Shown in pieces: positions 33,804-42,436 of a stretch of DNA of 64,000 bases. How positions within the stretch are numbered: the first letter of the stretch is position 1; each line of letters starts with the position of its first letter. The position numbers and the translations under genes were made by a program. The stretch is from assembly GCF_003574445.1 (NCBI RefSeq), contig NZ_KZ984548.1:423013-487012 (forward strand), in the 5' to 3' direction. The notes under the pieces were generated by a model. It saw only the letters and a program-made list of their open reading frames with translations, was not told the origin of the DNA and ran no database searches. The DNA is from Streptomyces sp. YIM 130001. GTDB lineage: Bacteria; Actinomycetota; Actinomycetes; Streptomycetales; Streptomycetaceae.

Positions 33804-34757
33804 TCAGTCCACCGTCACGTAATCGGGGCCGGAGTAGCGGCCGGTGGCCAGCTTCTGACGCTGCATCAGCAGGTCGTTGAGCAGACTGGAGGCGCCGAAG
33901 CGGAACCAGTGGTTGTCCAGCCAGTCCTGGCCCGCGGTCTCGTTGACCAGGACGAGGAACTTGACCGCGTCCTTGGAGGTGCGGATGCCGCCGGCGGGCT
34001 TCACGCCGATCTGGACGCCGGTCTGCTCGCGGAAGTCGCGGACCGCCTGCAGCATCAGAAGGGTGTTGGCCGGGGTGGCGTTCACCCCCACCTTGCCCGT
34101 CGACGTCTTGATGAAGTCGGCGCCGGCGATCATGCCGAGCCAGCTGGCGCGCCGGATGTTGTCGTACGTGGAGAGCTCGCCGGTCTCGAAGATGACCTTC
34201 AGGCGGGCGGCGCCGCAGGCCTCCTTCACGGCGCGGATCTCCTCGTACACCTTGAGGTAGCGGCCGGACAGGAAGGCGCCGCGGTCGATGACCATGTCCA
34301 CCTCGTCGGCGCCCGCCTCGACCGCGTCCTGCACGTCGGCGAGCTTCACGTCGAGGGCGGCACGGCCGGCCGGGAACGCGGTGGCGACGGAGGCCACCTT
34401 CACACCTGATCCCGCCACCGCGGCCTTGGCCGTGGCGACCATGTCCGGGTAGACGCACAGGGCCGCGGTACGGGGGGTCTCGCGGTCGGTGGGGTCCGGG
34501 TGGACGGCCTTCGCACCGAGCGACCTGACCTTGCCCGGGGTGTCCGCGCCCTCCAGGGTCGTCAGGTCGATCATCGAGATGGCCAGATCGATGGCGTACG
34601 CCTTGGCCGTCGTCTTGATCGAACGCGTCCCGAGGGCCGCGGCCCTCGCCTCCAGGCCCACGGCGTCGACGCCGGGCAACCCGTGGAGAAACGCGCGGAG
34701 CGCGTGGTTCGAGGCAGTGGCGTCGGTGAATGGGGGTGGGGTGTTGGGCATGCTCAC
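33804..34757 (-). CDS. deoC: Deoxyribose-phosphate aldolase
   Basis: A 317-residue class I aldolase that splits 2-deoxyribose-5-phosphate into glyceraldehyde-3-phosphate and acetaldehyde. Schiff-base Lys is in D-F-I-K-T-S-T-G-K, the second Lys in G-V-K-P-A-G-G-I-R, and the Asp in D-E-V-D-M-V-I-D-R-G. I chose GTG 34757 over the ATG six bases later because TATGCT lies exactly six bases before it (leaderless mRNA). It is first in an operon with two aldehyde dehydrogenase genes. Confidence 0.95.
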   Translation of the reverse strand: MSMPNTPPPFTDATASNHALRAFLHGLPGVDAVGLEARAAALGTRSIKTTAKAYAIDLAISMIDLTTLEGADTPGKVRSLGAKAVHPDPTDRETPRTAALCVYPDMVATAKAAVAGSGVKVASVATAFPAGRAALDVKLADVQDAVEAGADEVDMVIDRGAFLSGRYLKVYEEIRAVKEACGAARLKVIFETGELSTYDNIRRASWLGMIAGADFIKTSTGKVGVNATPANTLLMLQAVRDFREQTGVQIGVKPAGGIRTSKDAVKFLVLVNETAGQDWLDNHWFRFGASSLLNDLLMQRQKLATGRYSGPDYVTVD

Positions 34758-34763
34758 GAGCTG

Positions 34764-34782
34764 AGCATATCTACGCGCGTAG
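34764..34782 (-). promoter_or_regulatory. deoC promoter with CTACGCGCGTAG operator (copy 2)
   Basis: The palindrome CTACGCGCGTAG is at 34771-34782, one base before the -10 hexamer TATGCT (minus strand, 34769-34764), followed by six bases and the GTG start. Confidence 0.7.
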
Positions 34783-34884
34783 CGGCTGTACAGGGGTTGT
34801 TGCTGTGCGAGGACACCCCTCGGGCCCGGGCTCGGTCCTGGGCTGGGTGACGTCCGGGAACGGCCGTACGGCAGAATCGGGGGC

Positions 34885-35523
34885 ATGACGAGCCCGGAGC
34901 CCTCACCCGCCGAGACGCCCTATGCCGACCGCGTCTTTCGGTCGGGAGCCGGCATGGCCGGCGGAGTGCTGCTGCTCGCCCTGGCGGCCTGGCTCGGCGG
35001 CGATGCGCTGATCCGCGGCGAGGGGCGTACGCCCTGGTTCGCGCTCGCGGGGCTCGTGCTCGCGGTGCCGCTGGTCGTCGCGTACACCGTGCGCCCCGCG
35101 GTCTACGTCAACGCCGAACGCGTCAAGATCCGCAACCCCTTCCGTACGATCCTGCTGCCCTGGGCCTCCGTCGAGACGCTGCGCTCCGGATACTCCAGCG
35201 AGGTCCTCACCTCGGGCGGCGACAAGTACCAGCTGTGGGCCATCCCGGTCTCCCTGCGCGCCCGCAAGCGTGCCGCCCGCCGGCAGATGCAGGCCTCGCT
35301 CGACGACCCGAACGCCCGCACCCCGCTGCTCCAGACCGGCCGCAAGGCCGGGCCCACCCGTGCCCCCTCCGACCAGGCGCTCGACGATCTGCGCGAACTC
35401 GCCGAACTGCACGCCGAGGACCCCGGCGCCCAGGGCGAGCCGGTCGTCCGCTGGGCGTACGAGGTCATGGCGCCGGTCGTCGCGGGCGCGATCCTGCTGG
35501 CGGTACTCCTCGCGGTCGGCTGA
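34885..35523 (+). CDS. PH-domain (bPH6-type) membrane protein
   Basis: A 212-residue protein: two membrane helices (about residues 22-40 and 50-67), a bacterial PH-like domain (V-Y-V-N-A-E-R-V-K-I-R-N-P-F-R-T, L-P-W-A-S-V-E-T-L-R), a charged linker and a final helix near the C-terminus. Function of the family is unknown. The start has CAGAAT seven bases upstream, so it may be leaderless. It is divergent from deoC. Confidence 0.8.
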   Translation: MTSPEPSPAETPYADRVFRSGAGMAGGVLLLALAAWLGGDALIRGEGRTPWFALAGLVLAVPLVVAYTVRPAVYVNAERVKIRNPFRTILLPWASVETLRSGYSSEVLTSGGDKYQLWAIPVSLRARKRAARRQMQASLDDPNARTPLLQTGRKAGPTRAPSDQALDDLRELAELHAEDPGAQGEPVVRWAYEVMAPVVAGAILLAVLLAVG

Positions 35524-35564
35524 CGCCGTGAGCTGACGCGGGGGCCTGACGCCCGCCGCCGCGG

Positions 35565-36194
35565 TCAGGTGCCGTACGGTGCCGCGGCCGTCAGCCGTGC
35601 CGCGGGAGGCAGCGGTGTGTGCTGCGGGGCGGCTTCGAAAGCCTGGATGACCAGGCCGGCGAAGCGCCTTGAGGCGATGGCACGGACATCGTCCGCTCTG
35701 ATGTGGATCCCTCTGTTGGCCATGACGACGAGAATGAGGTCGTCGAGGACGAAGTCGGGGCGCAGGCGTCCCGCCTCCTTCGCCCGCCGAGCCAGTCCGG
35801 CGAACGCCTCGAGCGTGTACTCGCGGCCCGTGACGTCTGCCGCATCCGGATGGGTGGCGAGGAAGGCCTCGGTGAAGCCCCGGTCGCGTGCGTGCAGTTC
35901 GCAGATCCTCTCGATCACCAGACAGAAGCCGCGCCACGGGTCGGGATCGGCGCACCCCTCGTCGACGATGGTGCGGCAGGCGACCAGTTGCTCCGCGAAG
36001 GCTTCGGCGATCAGGTCCTGCTTGGTCGGGAAGCGGCGGTACAGGGTGGCGGGTCCGACTCCGGCGCGGCGCGCGATCTCCCGCATCGGCACGTCGAGGC
36101 CACCGGAGGAGAACAGGGCCCGGGCCGCTTCCAGGATGCGGTCGCGGTTGTCCAGGGCGTCGGAGCGCAGGGTCTGAGGCAAATGGTCGGTCAC
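35565..36194 (-). CDS. TetR-family repressor
   Basis: A 209-residue repressor with N-terminal helix-turn-helix (M-R-E-I-A-R-R-A-G-V-G-P-A-T-L-Y-R-R-F) and the usual helical ligand domain. It is divergent from the zinc-less alcohol dehydrogenase/quinone oxidoreductase gene. The GTG start has TAAAGT six bases upstream (leaderless), and a perfect 8-bp inverted repeat lies just behind that -10, which suggests autorepression. Confidence 0.9.
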   Translation of the reverse strand: MTDHLPQTLRSDALDNRDRILEAARALFSSGGLDVPMREIARRAGVGPATLYRRFPTKQDLIAEAFAEQLVACRTIVDEGCADPDPWRGFCLVIERICELHARDRGFTEAFLATHPDAADVTGREYTLEAFAGLARRAKEAGRLRPDFVLDDLILVVMANRGIHIRADDVRAIASRRFAGLVIQAFEAAPQHTPLPPAARLTAAAPYGT

Positions 36195-36210
36195 GCTCTC
36201 ACTTTAGCTA

Positions 36211-36230
36211 AACGGACGGGGGCGTCCGTT
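36211..36230. promoter_or_regulatory. TetR operator between the repressor and the oxidoreductase gene
   Basis: AACGGACG-GGGG-CGTCCGTT: two perfect 8-bp arms with a four-base spacer. It begins four bases upstream of the repressor's -10 and 92 bases before the oxidoreductase start, so binding would block both directions. Confidence 0.75.
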
Positions 36231-36321
36231 ACGGTCCGGGATATGACGGCCGCCGCGAGCGTCGGTGGCGAGTACGGAACGGGACCGTGCTTGACCGGGT
36301 CCGGGAACAAGGGAGACGACA

Positions 36322-37284
36322 TTGAAGGCCATCGAGATCCGCGAGTTCGGAGGTCCACAAGGTCTGGCCGTGGTGGAACTGGACGCCGTCACACCCGCTG
36401 CGGGGCAGGTGCTGATCGCCACCGAGGCGGCGGGCGTCAGCGGCGCCGACGCGGTGATCCTGAGCGGCGAACTCGCCGCGTACGGCTTCACGGAGGGGTT
36501 TGTCCCGGGCAATGAGGTGGCCGGCATCGTGACCGAGGTCGGCGACGGCGTCGACGCGTCCTGGGTCGGCCGTCGGGTGTGGGGCTTCACCGGGACCGGC
36601 GGAGGCTACGCCGAACAGGCCGTCGTGCCGGTCGAGGACGTTCTGCCGCTGCCGGCGGAGTTGTCCGCTGTCGACTCGGTGACGCTCGGCGGCTCCGGCC
36701 CGGTGGCGCATTTCGGGCTCCGGCACGCCCACTTCGCCCCTGGAGAGACGGTCCTGGTGCGTGGGGCGGCCGGCAGCATCGGGATCATGGCCGTGCAGCT
36801 GGCCGCCCGCGCCGGCGCCGCCGCGGTGGCGGTCACCACTTCCTCGGCCGAGCGCGGCGAGCGGCTGCGCGGCCTCGGCGCGACCCACGTCCTCGACCGT
36901 GCGGGCGAAGGCGATGCGGGGGCGCCCGCGGCGTACGACGTCGTCTTCGACCTGGTGGCGGGGAAGGACCTGCCGTCCTTCTTCGACCGGCTCGGTCCGA
37001 ACGGCCGCATGGTGGCCGTCGGAGCCGTCGCAGGTCAGCCGCCGGCGGACTTCGGCATGCGGCTGATGGCGGCCTTCCAGAAGTCGATGTCGTTCGCGAC
37101 CTTCAGTGCGGCCACCGTCCCCGGCGCGGACCTTCGGGCCGTGCGCGGTGAGCAGTTCGCCGCGGCGGCCAAGGGCGAGATGGAAACCGTGGTGCACGAG
37201 GTACTGCCCCTGGACGAGGCCGTTCTCGCACACCGCAAGATGGCGGCGGGCGAGGTCTTCGGCAGGATCGTGCTCACGCCGTAG
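36322..37284 (+). CDS. Medium-chain dehydrogenase/quinone oxidoreductase family protein
   Basis: A 320-residue NADPH-dependent MDR protein (QOR/zeta-crystallin-like): the start E-I-R-E-F-G-G-P-Q-G-L, nucleotide-binding G-A-A-G-S-I-G-I-M-A-V-Q-L-A near residue 150, and no zinc-binding Cys cluster. Probable role is reduction of quinones or alpha,beta-unsaturated carbonyls. The start is a TTG with AAGGGAG at ideal spacing. It is likely controlled by the adjacent TetR protein. Confidence 0.88.
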   Translation: MKAIEIREFGGPQGLAVVELDAVTPAAGQVLIATEAAGVSGADAVILSGELAAYGFTEGFVPGNEVAGIVTEVGDGVDASWVGRRVWGFTGTGGGYAEQAVVPVEDVLPLPAELSAVDSVTLGGSGPVAHFGLRHAHFAPGETVLVRGAAGSIGIMAVQLAARAGAAAVAVTTSSAERGERLRGLGATHVLDRAGEGDAGAPAAYDVVFDLVAGKDLPSFFDRLGPNGRMVAVGAVAGQPPADFGMRLMAAFQKSMSFATFSAATVPGADLRAVRGEQFAAAAKGEMETVVHEVLPLDEAVLAHRKMAAGEVFGRIVLTP

Positions 37285-37349
37285 ACATCGTGCTTGTGCG
37301 GTAGGCCCCGGGTCGGGAGCTGTCGTGACGATCCCCGGCCCGAGGCCGT

Positions 37350-39026
37350 TCAGAGGCCCGCCGCCTCCGACAGATCACGCTTGATCGCGTCGATACGGGA
37401 CGCCGCTGTCGCGCGTGCCTCGCTCACCGGGGCGGCGCCCGTGGCCGGGACCGTGACCACCGCCTCCAGATAGCACTTGAGCTTTGGCTCCGTGCCGCTG
37501 GGGCGGACCACGACGCGGGCTCCGTCGAGGGTGTAGCGCAGGCCGTCGGTGGGCGGCAGGGTGGGGGAGCCGTCGTTGAGGTCGTCGGTGCGGGTGACCG
37601 GCAGGCCGCCGAGCGACGTCGGCGGGTGTTCGCGCAGGCGCTTCATGGCGTCGGCGATCAGGGACAGGTCGTCGACGCGGACCGAGAGCTGGTCGGTGGC
37701 GTGCAGGCCGTGCTCGACGGCGAGTTCGTCCAGGAGGTCGGTGAGGCCGCGGCCCTCCGCCTTGAGACCGGCGGCCAGTTCGGCGACCAGGAGCGCGGCG
37801 GTGATGCCGTCCTTGTCCCGCACGCCGGAGGGGTCCACGCAGTACCCGAGCGCCTCCTCGTAGGCGTAGCGCAGTCCGTCCGCGCGGGCCAACCACTTGA
37901 AGCCGGTCAGCGTCTGCGTGTGGTCGAGGCCGGCCGCGGCGGCGATCCGGCCGAGCAGCGACGAGGACACGATGGTGGTGGCGAAGGTCCCGCGGACGCC
38001 CTTGCGGACGAGGTGCGTGGCGAGCAGTGCGCCGACCTCGTCACCGCGCAGCATCCGCCAGCCCGCGGCGGCGGACGGGTCGGGTACGGCCACGGCGCAG
38101 CGGTCCGCGTCCGGGTCGTTGGCGAGCACCAGATCGGGCCCGGTACGGGCGGCCGTGGCGAACGCCAGGTCCATCGCGCCGGGTTCCTCCGGATTCGGGA
38201 AGGAGACCGTCGGGAAGTCGGGGTCCGGGTCGGCCTGCTCGGCGACGACCGCGGGGGCGGGGAACCCGGCGCGGGTGAAGGCGGCGACCAGGGTGCCGGC
38301 GCCGACGCCGTGCAGAGGCGTGTAGACCACGCTCAGATCGCGCGGAGAGTCCGGCGTGAGGACGTCCGCGGCGCGCGTCAGATACGCATCGACCACCGCC
38401 TCGTCGAGGGTCTCCCAGCCGCTGTCCGGGCGCGGCACTCCGGTCAGCGGGCCGATCGAGGCGATCTCGGCGGCGATGCCGGCGTCGGCCGGGGGGACGA
38501 TCTGCGAACCACCCGCGTCGGCGTCCTCGCCGAGTGCCTCCGCGCCCAGGTAGACCTTGTAGCCGTTGTCGCGCGGCGGGTTGTGGCTGGCCGTCACCTC
38601 GACGCCGGCGACCGCGCCGAGGTGGCGTACGGCGAAGGCGAGTACGGGCGTGGGCAGCGGGCGCGGCAGCAGGGCGGCGCGCAGGCCCGCGCCGGTCAGT
38701 ACGGCGGCGGTGTCGTGCGCGAAGTCGGCCGACTTGTGGCGGGCGTCGTAGCCGATGACGACCAGGCCGCCGTCGAGACCCTGCTTGTTCAGGTACGCGG
38801 CGAGGCCGGCCGCGGCGCGGATCACCACGGCGCGGTTCATCCGCATCGGGCCCGCGCCCAGTTCGCCGCGCAGCCCGGCGGTGCCGAACTGCAGGGTTCC
38901 CGCGAAACGGTCGGCCAGTTCGGTGCGGTCGCCGGCCTCGATGAGCGCGGCCAGCTCCTGCCGGGTGCCCGGGTCCGGGTCCTCGGCCAGCCAGGTCTCG
39001 GCCCGTGCGATCAGGTCGTCCTGCAC
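37350..39026 (-). CDS. Phosphohexomutase/phosphopentomutase (PGM2/PMM family)
   Basis: A 558-residue alpha-D-phosphohexomutase. Catalytic phosphoserine loop T-A-S-H-N-P-P, metal loop D-P-D-A-D-R, sugar-binding G-E-E-like segment Y-E-E-A-L-G-Y and phosphate loop R-P-S-G-T-E-P-K are all present. Length and the early F-G-T-A-G-L-R-G block match the PGM2 type, which often interconverts pentose-1- and pentose-5-phosphates. Its position next to purine nucleoside phosphorylase supports a phosphopentomutase role. The start is GTG 39026; an upstream in-frame tail has no homology. Confidence 0.9.
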   Translation of the reverse strand: MQDDLIARAETWLAEDPDPGTRQELAALIEAGDRTELADRFAGTLQFGTAGLRGELGAGPMRMNRAVVIRAAAGLAAYLNKQGLDGGLVVIGYDARHKSADFAHDTAAVLTGAGLRAALLPRPLPTPVLAFAVRHLGAVAGVEVTASHNPPRDNGYKVYLGAEALGEDADAGGSQIVPPADAGIAAEIASIGPLTGVPRPDSGWETLDEAVVDAYLTRAADVLTPDSPRDLSVVYTPLHGVGAGTLVAAFTRAGFPAPAVVAEQADPDPDFPTVSFPNPEEPGAMDLAFATAARTGPDLVLANDPDADRCAVAVPDPSAAAGWRMLRGDEVGALLATHLVRKGVRGTFATTIVSSSLLGRIAAAAGLDHTQTLTGFKWLARADGLRYAYEEALGYCVDPSGVRDKDGITAALLVAELAAGLKAEGRGLTDLLDELAVEHGLHATDQLSVRVDDLSLIADAMKRLREHPPTSLGGLPVTRTDDLNDGSPTLPPTDGLRYTLDGARVVVRPSGTEPKLKCYLEAVVTVPATGAAPVSEARATAASRIDAIKRDLSEAAGL

Positions 39027-39093
39027 GTCTTTCAGCCTCTCGTCGTGCGTCTGCTGCTGCGTTCGCGGCCGCGTCCGGTGCCGACGGCCTTGC

Positions 39094-39153
39094 GCCGGAA
39101 TCACGTACGCCGGAATCACGTACGCCGGAATCAGGTACGCCGGAGTCGCGTGC
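39094..39153. repeat. 15-bp tandem repeat, four copies
   Basis: Units GCCGGAATCACGTAC (twice identical), GCCGGAATCAGGTAC and GCCGGAGTCGCGTGC lie in the 232-bp gap between punA and the mutase gene. Each unit contains a GTAC or GTGC step. No gene covers it on the plus strand; it is probably a recent expansion. Confidence 0.85.
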
Positions 39154-39258
39154 GGCGGCGGAGCCGTCCCCGACGGTCAACAGTGTCGGGTGAACGGCGT
39201 CCCGGAGCGGGGAACGACGGCGCGACGGTCCTGCGCGCCGCGGCCCCGCGCCGGTGGC

Positions 39259-40083
39259 TCAGATCCGGCCGAGGACCTGGGCGATCAGCGAACCCATCCG
39301 GGCCGCGGAGTCCCGGCCGGCCTGCAGGACCTCTTCGTGGTTCAGCGGTTCGCCGGTCATGCCGGCGGCCAGGTTGGTGACCAGCGAGATGCCGAGCACC
39401 TCGGCGCCGGCCTCACGGGCGGCGATCGCCTCGAGGACGGTGGACATGCCGACCAGATCGGCGCCGATCGTACGGGCCATTCGGATCTCGGCCGGCGTCT
39501 CGTAGTGCGGCCCGGGGAACTGCGCGTAGACGCCCTCCTCCAGGCTCGGGTCGACCTCCTGGCACAGGGCGCGCAGGCGAGGGGAGTAGAGGTCGGTGAG
39601 GTCCACGAAGTTCGCACCGACGATCGGGGAGGTGGCCGTCAGGTTGATGTGGTCGTTGATCAGCACCGGCTGGCCGGGGCGCATGCCCTCGCGCAGGCCG
39701 CCGCAGCCGTTGGTCAGGACGACGGTCTTGCAGCCCGCGGCGACGGCGGTCCGCACCCCGTGCGCGACGGCGGCCACACCCCGGCCCTCGTAGTAGTGCG
39801 TACGGCCGAGGAAGACGAGGGAACGCTTCTCCCCGGTCCGGTACGAGCGGATCTTGCCGCCGTGGCCCTCGACCGCGGGCGGCGGGAAGCCGGGCAGCTC
39901 GGTGACCGGGAACTCGGCCACCGGCTCGCCGAGTGCGTCGACGGCGGGGGCCCACCCGGAGCCCATCACCAGGGCGACGTCGTGGGCGTCGGCGCCGGTG
40001 AGCTCGCGCAAGCGAGCTGCGGCGGCGTCGGCGTGGGCGTAGGGGTCGGCGCCGGCCATGTCCGGGATAACAGAAGCGTTCAC
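39259..40083 (-). CDS. punA: Purine nucleoside phosphorylase
   Basis: A 274-residue trimeric-type PNP that phosphorolyses inosine, guanosine and their deoxy forms. Family blocks: G-S-G-W phosphate loop, [27 protein letters not shown] and G-M-S-T-V, and the base-binding V-T-N-L-A-A-G. The GTG start has TACCCT seven bases upstream. It shares the palindromic operator with add and deoC and supplies ribose-1-phosphate to the adjacent mutase. Confidence 0.95.
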   Translation of the reverse strand: MNASVIPDMAGADPYAHADAAAARLRELTGADAHDVALVMGSGWAPAVDALGEPVAEFPVTELPGFPPPAVEGHGGKIRSYRTGEKRSLVFLGRTHYYEGRGVAAVAHGVRTAVAAGCKTVVLTNGCGGLREGMRPGQPVLINDHINLTATSPIVGANFVDLTDLYSPRLRALCQEVDPSLEEGVYAQFPGPHYETPAEIRMARTIGADLVGMSTVLEAIAAREAGAEVLGISLVTNLAAGMTGEPLNHEEVLQAGRDSAARMGSLIAQVLGRI

Positions 40084-40090
40084 GCGGTCG

Positions 40091-40120
40091 AGGGTAGCGG
40101 TTTACGGCCTACGCGCGTAG
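40091..40120 (-). promoter_or_regulatory. punA promoter with CTACGCGCGTAG operator (copy 3)
   Basis: The palindrome CTACGCGCGTAG is at 40109-40120, twelve bases upstream of the -10 hexamer TACCCT (minus strand, 40096-40091), which is seven bases from the GTG start. Here the operator overlaps the -35 region rather than the spacer. Confidence 0.7.
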
Positions 40121-40239
40121 ACGTGGGGCGCTTGTTCTTGGTCACCGGTCCGTGGAGGGGTCGTCCCCTGGGCGGCCCGGCGGCCTCGTCCTCGATCTCT
40201 TCCAGGCCTCGTCCGGGGCTCAAGATCGGCTGATTCGCC

Positions 40240-40677
40240 TCAACAGGGCCGTTTCCGCAACTCCATGACGTAGTCGTGCGGCGCCCCCGCGGACTCCGCC
40301 GCATCCGCGATGTCCCCCAGGTACCGGGCGGACGGCAGCCCGCCCTCGTACCCGTTCAGGACATAGACCCAGGCCGGGAGCTCACCCTCCAGCGTCTGCA
40401 CCCTGATCCGCATGCGCCGGTATATGTCGAGCCCGACGCCCTCCCAGCGGTCCATCGAGTCCTGGTCCAGCGGGGCGATGTCGTACAGCGTGACGAAGAC
40501 CTGCGAACGGGGCGCTTCCACGACCGTGGCCAGCGCGCCCTCCCAGCCCATGTGCTCACCGCCGAACGTCAGTCGCCAGCCGTTGAGCCAGCCCGTGGCA
40601 CGCAGCGGCGAATGCGGGGCGCGGCGTGACATGAGCCGCGCGTCGAGATTGCCGGCGTACGCGGCGTAGAGCGACAT
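40240..40677 (-). CDS. Gamma-glutamylcyclotransferase-like protein
   Basis: A 145-residue protein of the AIG2/GGCT fold: Y-A-A-Y-A-G-N-L-D near the start (the Y-G-S-N-like loop), G-W-R-L-T-F, and V-Y-V-L-N-G-Y at the C-terminal part. Such proteins act on gamma-glutamylamines or form 5-oxoproline, but many are uncharacterised. TACCCT seven bases before the ATG indicates a leaderless transcript. Divergent from lpdA. Confidence 0.82.
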   Translation of the reverse strand: MSLYAAYAGNLDARLMSRRAPHSPLRATGWLNGWRLTFGGEHMGWEGALATVVEAPRSQVFVTLYDIAPLDQDSMDRWEGVGLDIYRRMRIRVQTLEGELPAWVYVLNGYEGGLPSARYLGDIADAAESAGAPHDYVMELRKRPC

Positions 40678-40811
40678 GGGACCGAGGGTACGACAGGGAC
40701 TCTCCCCGTTCGCGCCGTCCGGCGCTCCGCGCACCCGCTCCCCCCCATGGCGGCCGCACGGATGCCGCCCCCGCCGCGAATCGCGTCGAAGCGTGCGGGA
40801 CAATGGAGTAC

Positions 40812-42251
40812 GTGACTCGGATCGTGATCATCGGTGGCGGACCCGGCGGATACGAAGCGGCCCTCGTGGCGGCTCAACTCGGCGCGGAGGTGACCGTCGT
40901 CGACTGCGACGGACTCGGCGGGGCATCGGTGCTGACCGACTGCGTACCGTCGAAGACTCTGATCGCCACGGCCGAGGTGATGACGACCTTCGACTCCAGT
41001 TACGAAGAGCTGGGCATCATCGTCGAGGACGACACCCCGCACGTGGACACCCCGGCCCGCGTGGTCGGTGTCGACCTCGGCAAGGTCAACCGCCGCGTGA
41101 AGCGCCTCGCGCTCGCCCAGTCCCACGACATCACCGCGTCCGTGACGCGCGCCGGCGCCCGGGTCATGCGCGGCCGCGCACGGCTCGACGGTCTGCAGTC
41201 CACCGACGGCTCGCGCCAGGTCATCGTGCGCGCGGCCGACGGCAGCGAGGAGACGCTCACCGCGGACGCCGTGCTGATCGCCACCGGCGGGCACCCGCGC
41301 GAGATCCCCGACGCGCTGCCCGACGGCGAGCGCATCCTCAACTGGACGCAGGTGTACGACCTCGACGAGCTGCCCGAGGAGCTCATCGTGGTCGGATCGG
41401 GCGTCACCGGCGCCGAGTTCGCCGGCGCCTACCAGGCGCTCGGCTCCCGGGTCACGCTCGTCTCGTCCCGCGACCGCGTGCTGCCCGGCGAGGACCCGGA
41501 CGCCGCCGCCGTACTCGAGGACGTGTTCCGGCGCCGCGGGATGAACGTGATGGCGCGCTCCCGTGCCGCCTCCGCGAAGCGGGTCGGCGACCGCGTCGAG
41601 GTGACGCTCTCCGACGGGCGGGTGATCTCCGGTTCGCACTGCCTGATGGCGGTCGGCGCGATCCCCAACAGCGAGGGCATGGGCCTCGAGGAGTCCGGCG
41701 TACGGCTCAAGGAGTCCGGCCACATCTGGACCGACAAGGTCTCGCGGACCAGCGCCCCCGGTGTGTACGCGGCCGGTGACGTCACCGGAGTCTTCGCGCT
41801 CGCCTCGGTCGCCGCCATGCAGGGCCGGATCGCGATGTACCACTTCCTCGGGGACGCGGTGCAGCCGCTCGATCTGAAGACGGTCTCGTCGAACGTGTTC
41901 ACCGACCCGGAGATCGCCACCGTCGGTTACACCCAGGCCGATGTGGACGGCGAAAAGATCGACGCCCGCATGGTGAAGCTTCCGCTGCTGCGCAACCCGC
42001 GCGCCAAGATGCAGGGCATCCGGGACGGCTTCGTCAAGATCTTCTGCCGTCCGGGCACCGGCATCGTGGTCGGCGGTGTGGTCGTCGCGCCGCGTGCCTC
42101 GGAGCTGATCCACCCCATCTCGATCGCGGTCGACAACAATCTGACGGTGGAACAGATCGCAAACACGTTCACCGTGTACCCGTCCCTGTCGGGATCGATC
42201 GCCGAGGTGGCCCGGCAGCTGCACACCCGCAAGACGGCGGACGAGGGCTGA
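40812..42251 (+). CDS. lpdA: LpdA-like NAD(P)H quinone reductase (flavoprotein disulfide reductase family)
   Basis: A 479-residue FAD/NAD(P) flavoprotein. FAD loop G-G-G-P-G-G-Y-E-A-A is at the N-terminus and the NAD loop V-V-G-S-G-V-T-G-A-E-F near residue 200. The redox-active C-x4-C is broken: the site reads G-G-A-S-V-L-T-D-C-V-P-S-K, and the catalytic His pair at the C-terminus is replaced (T-V-Y-P-S-L-S-G). These losses match M. tuberculosis LpdA (Rv3303c), a quinone reductase, not a lipoamide dehydrogenase. GTG 40812 is seven bases after GACAAT; ATG 40803 overlaps that -10. Confidence 0.87.
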   Translation: MTRIVIIGGGPGGYEAALVAAQLGAEVTVVDCDGLGGASVLTDCVPSKTLIATAEVMTTFDSSYEELGIIVEDDTPHVDTPARVVGVDLGKVNRRVKRLALAQSHDITASVTRAGARVMRGRARLDGLQSTDGSRQVIVRAADGSEETLTADAVLIATGGHPREIPDALPDGERILNWTQVYDLDELPEELIVVGSGVTGAEFAGAYQALGSRVTLVSSRDRVLPGEDPDAAAVLEDVFRRRGMNVMARSRAASAKRVGDRVEVTLSDGRVISGSHCLMAVGAIPNSEGMGLEESGVRLKESGHIWTDKVSRTSAPGVYAAGDVTGVFALASVAAMQGRIAMYHFLGDAVQPLDLKTVSSNVFTDPEIATVGYTQADVDGEKIDARMVKLPLLRNPRAKMQGIRDGFVKIFCRPGTGIVVGGVVVAPRASELIHPISIAVDNNLTVEQIANTFTVYPSLSGSIAEVARQLHTRKTADEG

Positions 42252-42436
42252 GGCAGCGGCGGGCGCCGGTGACGTGGAAGTACGCCCGGTGGTACGCGCG
42301 GTGGGAGTCCTGGCGTAACGCCCGGGTGCATTCCCGGAGTTCGCCTATATCACCTCCCACCCGGCGGTGCGAACAATTTCCGTTAGTCGGCGCAAACTGC
42401 TGAAAGCAGACGGTCGTTGGGGTTACTGTCAGTTTC

